A stretch of 64,000 nucleotides of DNA from Akkermansiaceae bacterium (GTDB lineage: Bacteria > Verrucomicrobiota > Verrucomicrobiia > Verrucomicrobiales > DEV007). The first letter of the stretch is position 1, and each line of letters begins with the position of its first letter. Below the pieces are notes generated by a model, which saw only the letters and a list, made by a program, of their open reading frames with translations, made no database searches and was not told where the DNA came from. The translations under genes were made by a program, and so were the position numbers. Below, one piece after another: positions 62,815 to 64,000 of this stretch. Where the stretch lies: assembly GCA_024233085.1 (NCBI GenBank), contig JACKQC010000021.1, forward strand, positions 39,417 through 103,416, read 5' to 3'.

Positions 62815-63589
62815 TGAGGTAATCGACAGATTCGTTGGAGAGGACCGCGCCGCCGAGGTGAGCGTGTTCCAAAGCCGGATGCTTGAGCAGGCTGGAAAAT
62901 CCCTCATCGGTGATTCGAAAGTCAAAGTCGACAGCTATCAGTTTGGGAAACACCGGAAGTGAATCCAAAGTCGAATCGCCAAGGGAGCTGGAATGAATCC
63001 AAAGTTCTTCGAGCTGGGGAAGGCTTTCCAATTGCCGGAACATGTCCCCCTTGAGACGGCCCGACCAATGATCCATGATCGTGAGTCTCCTTAAATTTTG
63101 CAGTTTCGAGATCTCCCCGAAAAGTTCGGCGGACCAATTCACGTTGTACAGTTCCAACTGACTGATGTCGGAATTCGAAGCTAGGCTCCGCATATCCCGC
63201 CCGTTGAAGTTGGAGCATCCAACTGAAACAACACGAAGTTTGGGGAGGTTGTCGAAGCAATGACGCCCCCTTTGAGGCAGCGGTTCAGCGCCCAAATGCA
63301 AAGCGAAAACCTCGTCGAACCAATCGACACCCTTTTCGGAGAGTTTGTGAAAGAGATTGGGAAATTGCCGGGCGATTTCGTTCCACTGATAGCGACTAAT
63401 ACTGCCACCGGTTGCGCTCGCCAACGACTCCACGGCATCCAAACGCCACGAATGCACCACACATCGCCCTATCCAAACGAGAACCATCACTCCGATCACC
63501 CAGACGATCCTGGCTGTCGGACTTCGGGGAAGCAGGTATCTTCTCATCGGAGCGGAACTTCTACGCTGCATCCGTTCTAACCGATTCAC
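62789..63589 (-). CDS. Leucine-rich repeat membrane protein, 3' truncated
   Basis: A 266-residue protein. A positively charged N-terminus (LERMQRRSSAPMRRY) precedes one membrane segment (ARIVWVIGVMVLVWIG), then at least five LRR-like units: LPKLRVVSVGCSNFNG, NSDISQLELYNVNW, LQNLRRLTIMDHWSGRL, LPQLEELWIHSSSLGDSTLD, FPKLIAVDFDFRITDEGF, HPALEHAHLGGAVLSNESVD. The final ELFWVRA lies beyond the junction with the metalloprotease fragment, so the natural C-terminus is lost. Composition is closer to the core genome than the block to its left. Confidence 0.55.
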   Translation of the reverse strand: MNRLERMQRRSSAPMRRYLLPRSPTARIVWVIGVMVLVWIGRCVVHSWRLDAVESLASATGGSISRYQWNEIARQFPNLFHKLSEKGVDWFDEVFALHLGAEPLPQRGRHCFDNLPKLRVVSVGCSNFNGRDMRSLASNSDISQLELYNVNWSAELFGEISKLQNLRRLTIMDHWSGRLKGDMFRQLESLPQLEELWIHSSSLGDSTLDSLPVFPKLIAVDFDFRITDEGFSSLLKHPALEHAHLGGAVLSNESVDYLTELFWVRA

Positions 63590-63609
63590 TCCAACAAGAC
63601 AACCAAATT

Positions 63610-63624
63610 CTGAAAACTGAAAAC
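63610..63624. repeat. Heptamer repeat remnant (CTGAAAA type)
   Basis: CTGAAAACTGAAAAC, the reverse complement of the TTTTCAG heptamer tract at 4892-4926, directly preceding the radical SAM gene fragment. Confidence 0.7.
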
Positions 63625-63627
63625 TCA

Positions 63628-63693
63628 GCCAAAATCCGCCACCTCTACGTTCACATCCCCTTCTGCCATCACATCTGTCCCTACTGCACTTTT
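63628..63693 (+). pseudogene. 5' fragment of a HemW-like radical SAM gene
   Basis: In frame the stretch encodes IRHLYVHIPFCHHICPYCTF, the very conserved start of HemW/oxygen-independent coproporphyrinogen oxidase-like proteins including the CxxxCxxC radical SAM cluster motif. The gene then stops matching at the 13-bp duplication and the third 32-bp repeat. No good start codon remains upstream. Only the first 20 or so residues of a protein of about 380 are present. Confidence 0.6.
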
Positions 63694-63706
63694 CTACTGC
63701 ACTTTT
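63681..63706. repeat. 13-bp direct duplication at the fragment boundary
   Basis: CTACTGCACTTTT at 63681-63693 and again at 63694-63706, where the second copy leads into the 32-bp repeat. It marks the breakpoint of the HemW-like fragment. Confidence 0.7.
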
Positions 63707-63732
63707 TCAATAACGGACCCGTCCCTTTATTC
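63701..63732. repeat. 32-bp dispersed repeat, copy 3
   Basis: Starts ACTTTTTCAATAACGGACCC and ends GTCCCTTTATTC. Diverged by three bases from the other two copies. Confidence 0.8.
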
Positions 63733-64000
63733 TTTTATTCTTTCATGTCTTTGACGGGAAACGCGGGGTGACTTTCCTGCGCGACTCAGTCAGAAAATGG
63801 ATTGCGGAGGCAGGCAAGTGAATGTTCCCGATCGAACAGTGAGCGATGGGAATGGCAAGGTATTTGGAAGGGGCTCCGTCGTTCGCGTCGTCCGGAGATG
63901 CCGGGGGCATCGAAGAAATTAGCCGGTCGGTTGAGCGCAGCGACACCACCGGAGCCGAACCACCCAATCACACGCATCCCGGCAGGGATGCCAGCAGCGG
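63733..64000. other. Non-coding end with hairpins, likely part of another dispersed element
   Basis: No convincing gene in the last 270 bp. The tail contains GCATCCCGGCAGGGATGC at 63974-63991, a 7-bp stem with a 4-nt loop, and AGCCGGTCGGTTGAGCGCAG continuing to CACCGG at 63921-63952, which can pair CCGGT with ACCGG. This looks like the start of a structured repeat unit running off the window; identity not established. Confidence 0.35.

Noticed and set aside
1..64000. CRISPR arrays, tRNA and rRNA genes
   Set aside because: The only regularly spaced repeats are the two heptamer arrays without spacers; no cloverleaf or rRNA-like segments were recognised by eye.

Overview
The window is a high-GC chromosomal segment of a Gram-negative bacterium of the PVC group, most likely Verrucomicrobiota. 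Lipid A and LPS assembly genes (lpxA, lptD, an LptA/OstA-like protein) show an outer membrane, and a fused murC-murB shows peptidoglycan synthesis. Three cytochrome-like DUF1549/DUF1553 proteins, two DUF1501 proteins, a sulfatase and an SGNH protein of the PVC haem-protein type are typical of Planctomycetes and Verrucomicrobia. Assignment below phylum is not possible from the sequence alone. I saw no rRNA, tRNA or CRISPR array.

Layout. 0-13.9 kb: mostly minus-strand genes: a truncated SGNH protein, a glycosyltransferase, an AvtA-like aminotransferase, an ECF sigma factor with a membrane-anchored OstA-like partner, an AMMECR1-like protein, a class III aminotransferase, a degenerate peptidase MA-like protein, a secreted beta-propeller protein and trmD. 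A PAP2 phosphatase and a DUF3108 protein lie on the plus strand. 14-21 kb: a Pro-rich SH3-like protein, a DUF2238-like membrane protein, a 1002-residue exported protein and an Uup-type ABC-F ATPase. 21.1-22.7 kb: three tandem paralogues of a small exported protein family I do not recognise, with AT-rich upstream regions. 22.8-26.9 kb: surface or amino-sugar genes (NahK-like kinase, wecB, polysaccharide deacetylase) and a rhodanese lipoprotein. 27-35 kb: an LRR protein, murC-murB, a Cys-rich small protein, lptD, lpxA and radC. 35-49 kb and 54.7-60.3 kb: exported catabolic-type proteins (SGNH, PQQ-type sugar dehydrogenase, PSCyt/DUF1553 with DUF1501, FG-GAP, sulfatase) and a P450. 49.8-54.6 kb: housekeeping genes (rpsN, an FmdB-type protein, a CNNM/CorC-type protein, gatC, gatA). 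60.3-64 kb: an accessory end with a RAYT-type transposase, dispersed repeats, gene fragments and an AT-rich foreign block.

A 41-bp nested palindrome with 19-3-19 architecture occurs nine times, each copy directly at the 3' end of a gene. In three minus-strand genes it supplies the last codons and the stop (Thr-Gln/Arg-Gln-Gly-stop). It looks like a dispersed REP-like element that has become a standard 3' end. A different 32-bp repeat occurs three times around the transposase, next to broken genes. The most interesting candidates for undescribed biology are the small exported protein family with its conserved AT-rich upstream element, and the 41-bp palindrome.
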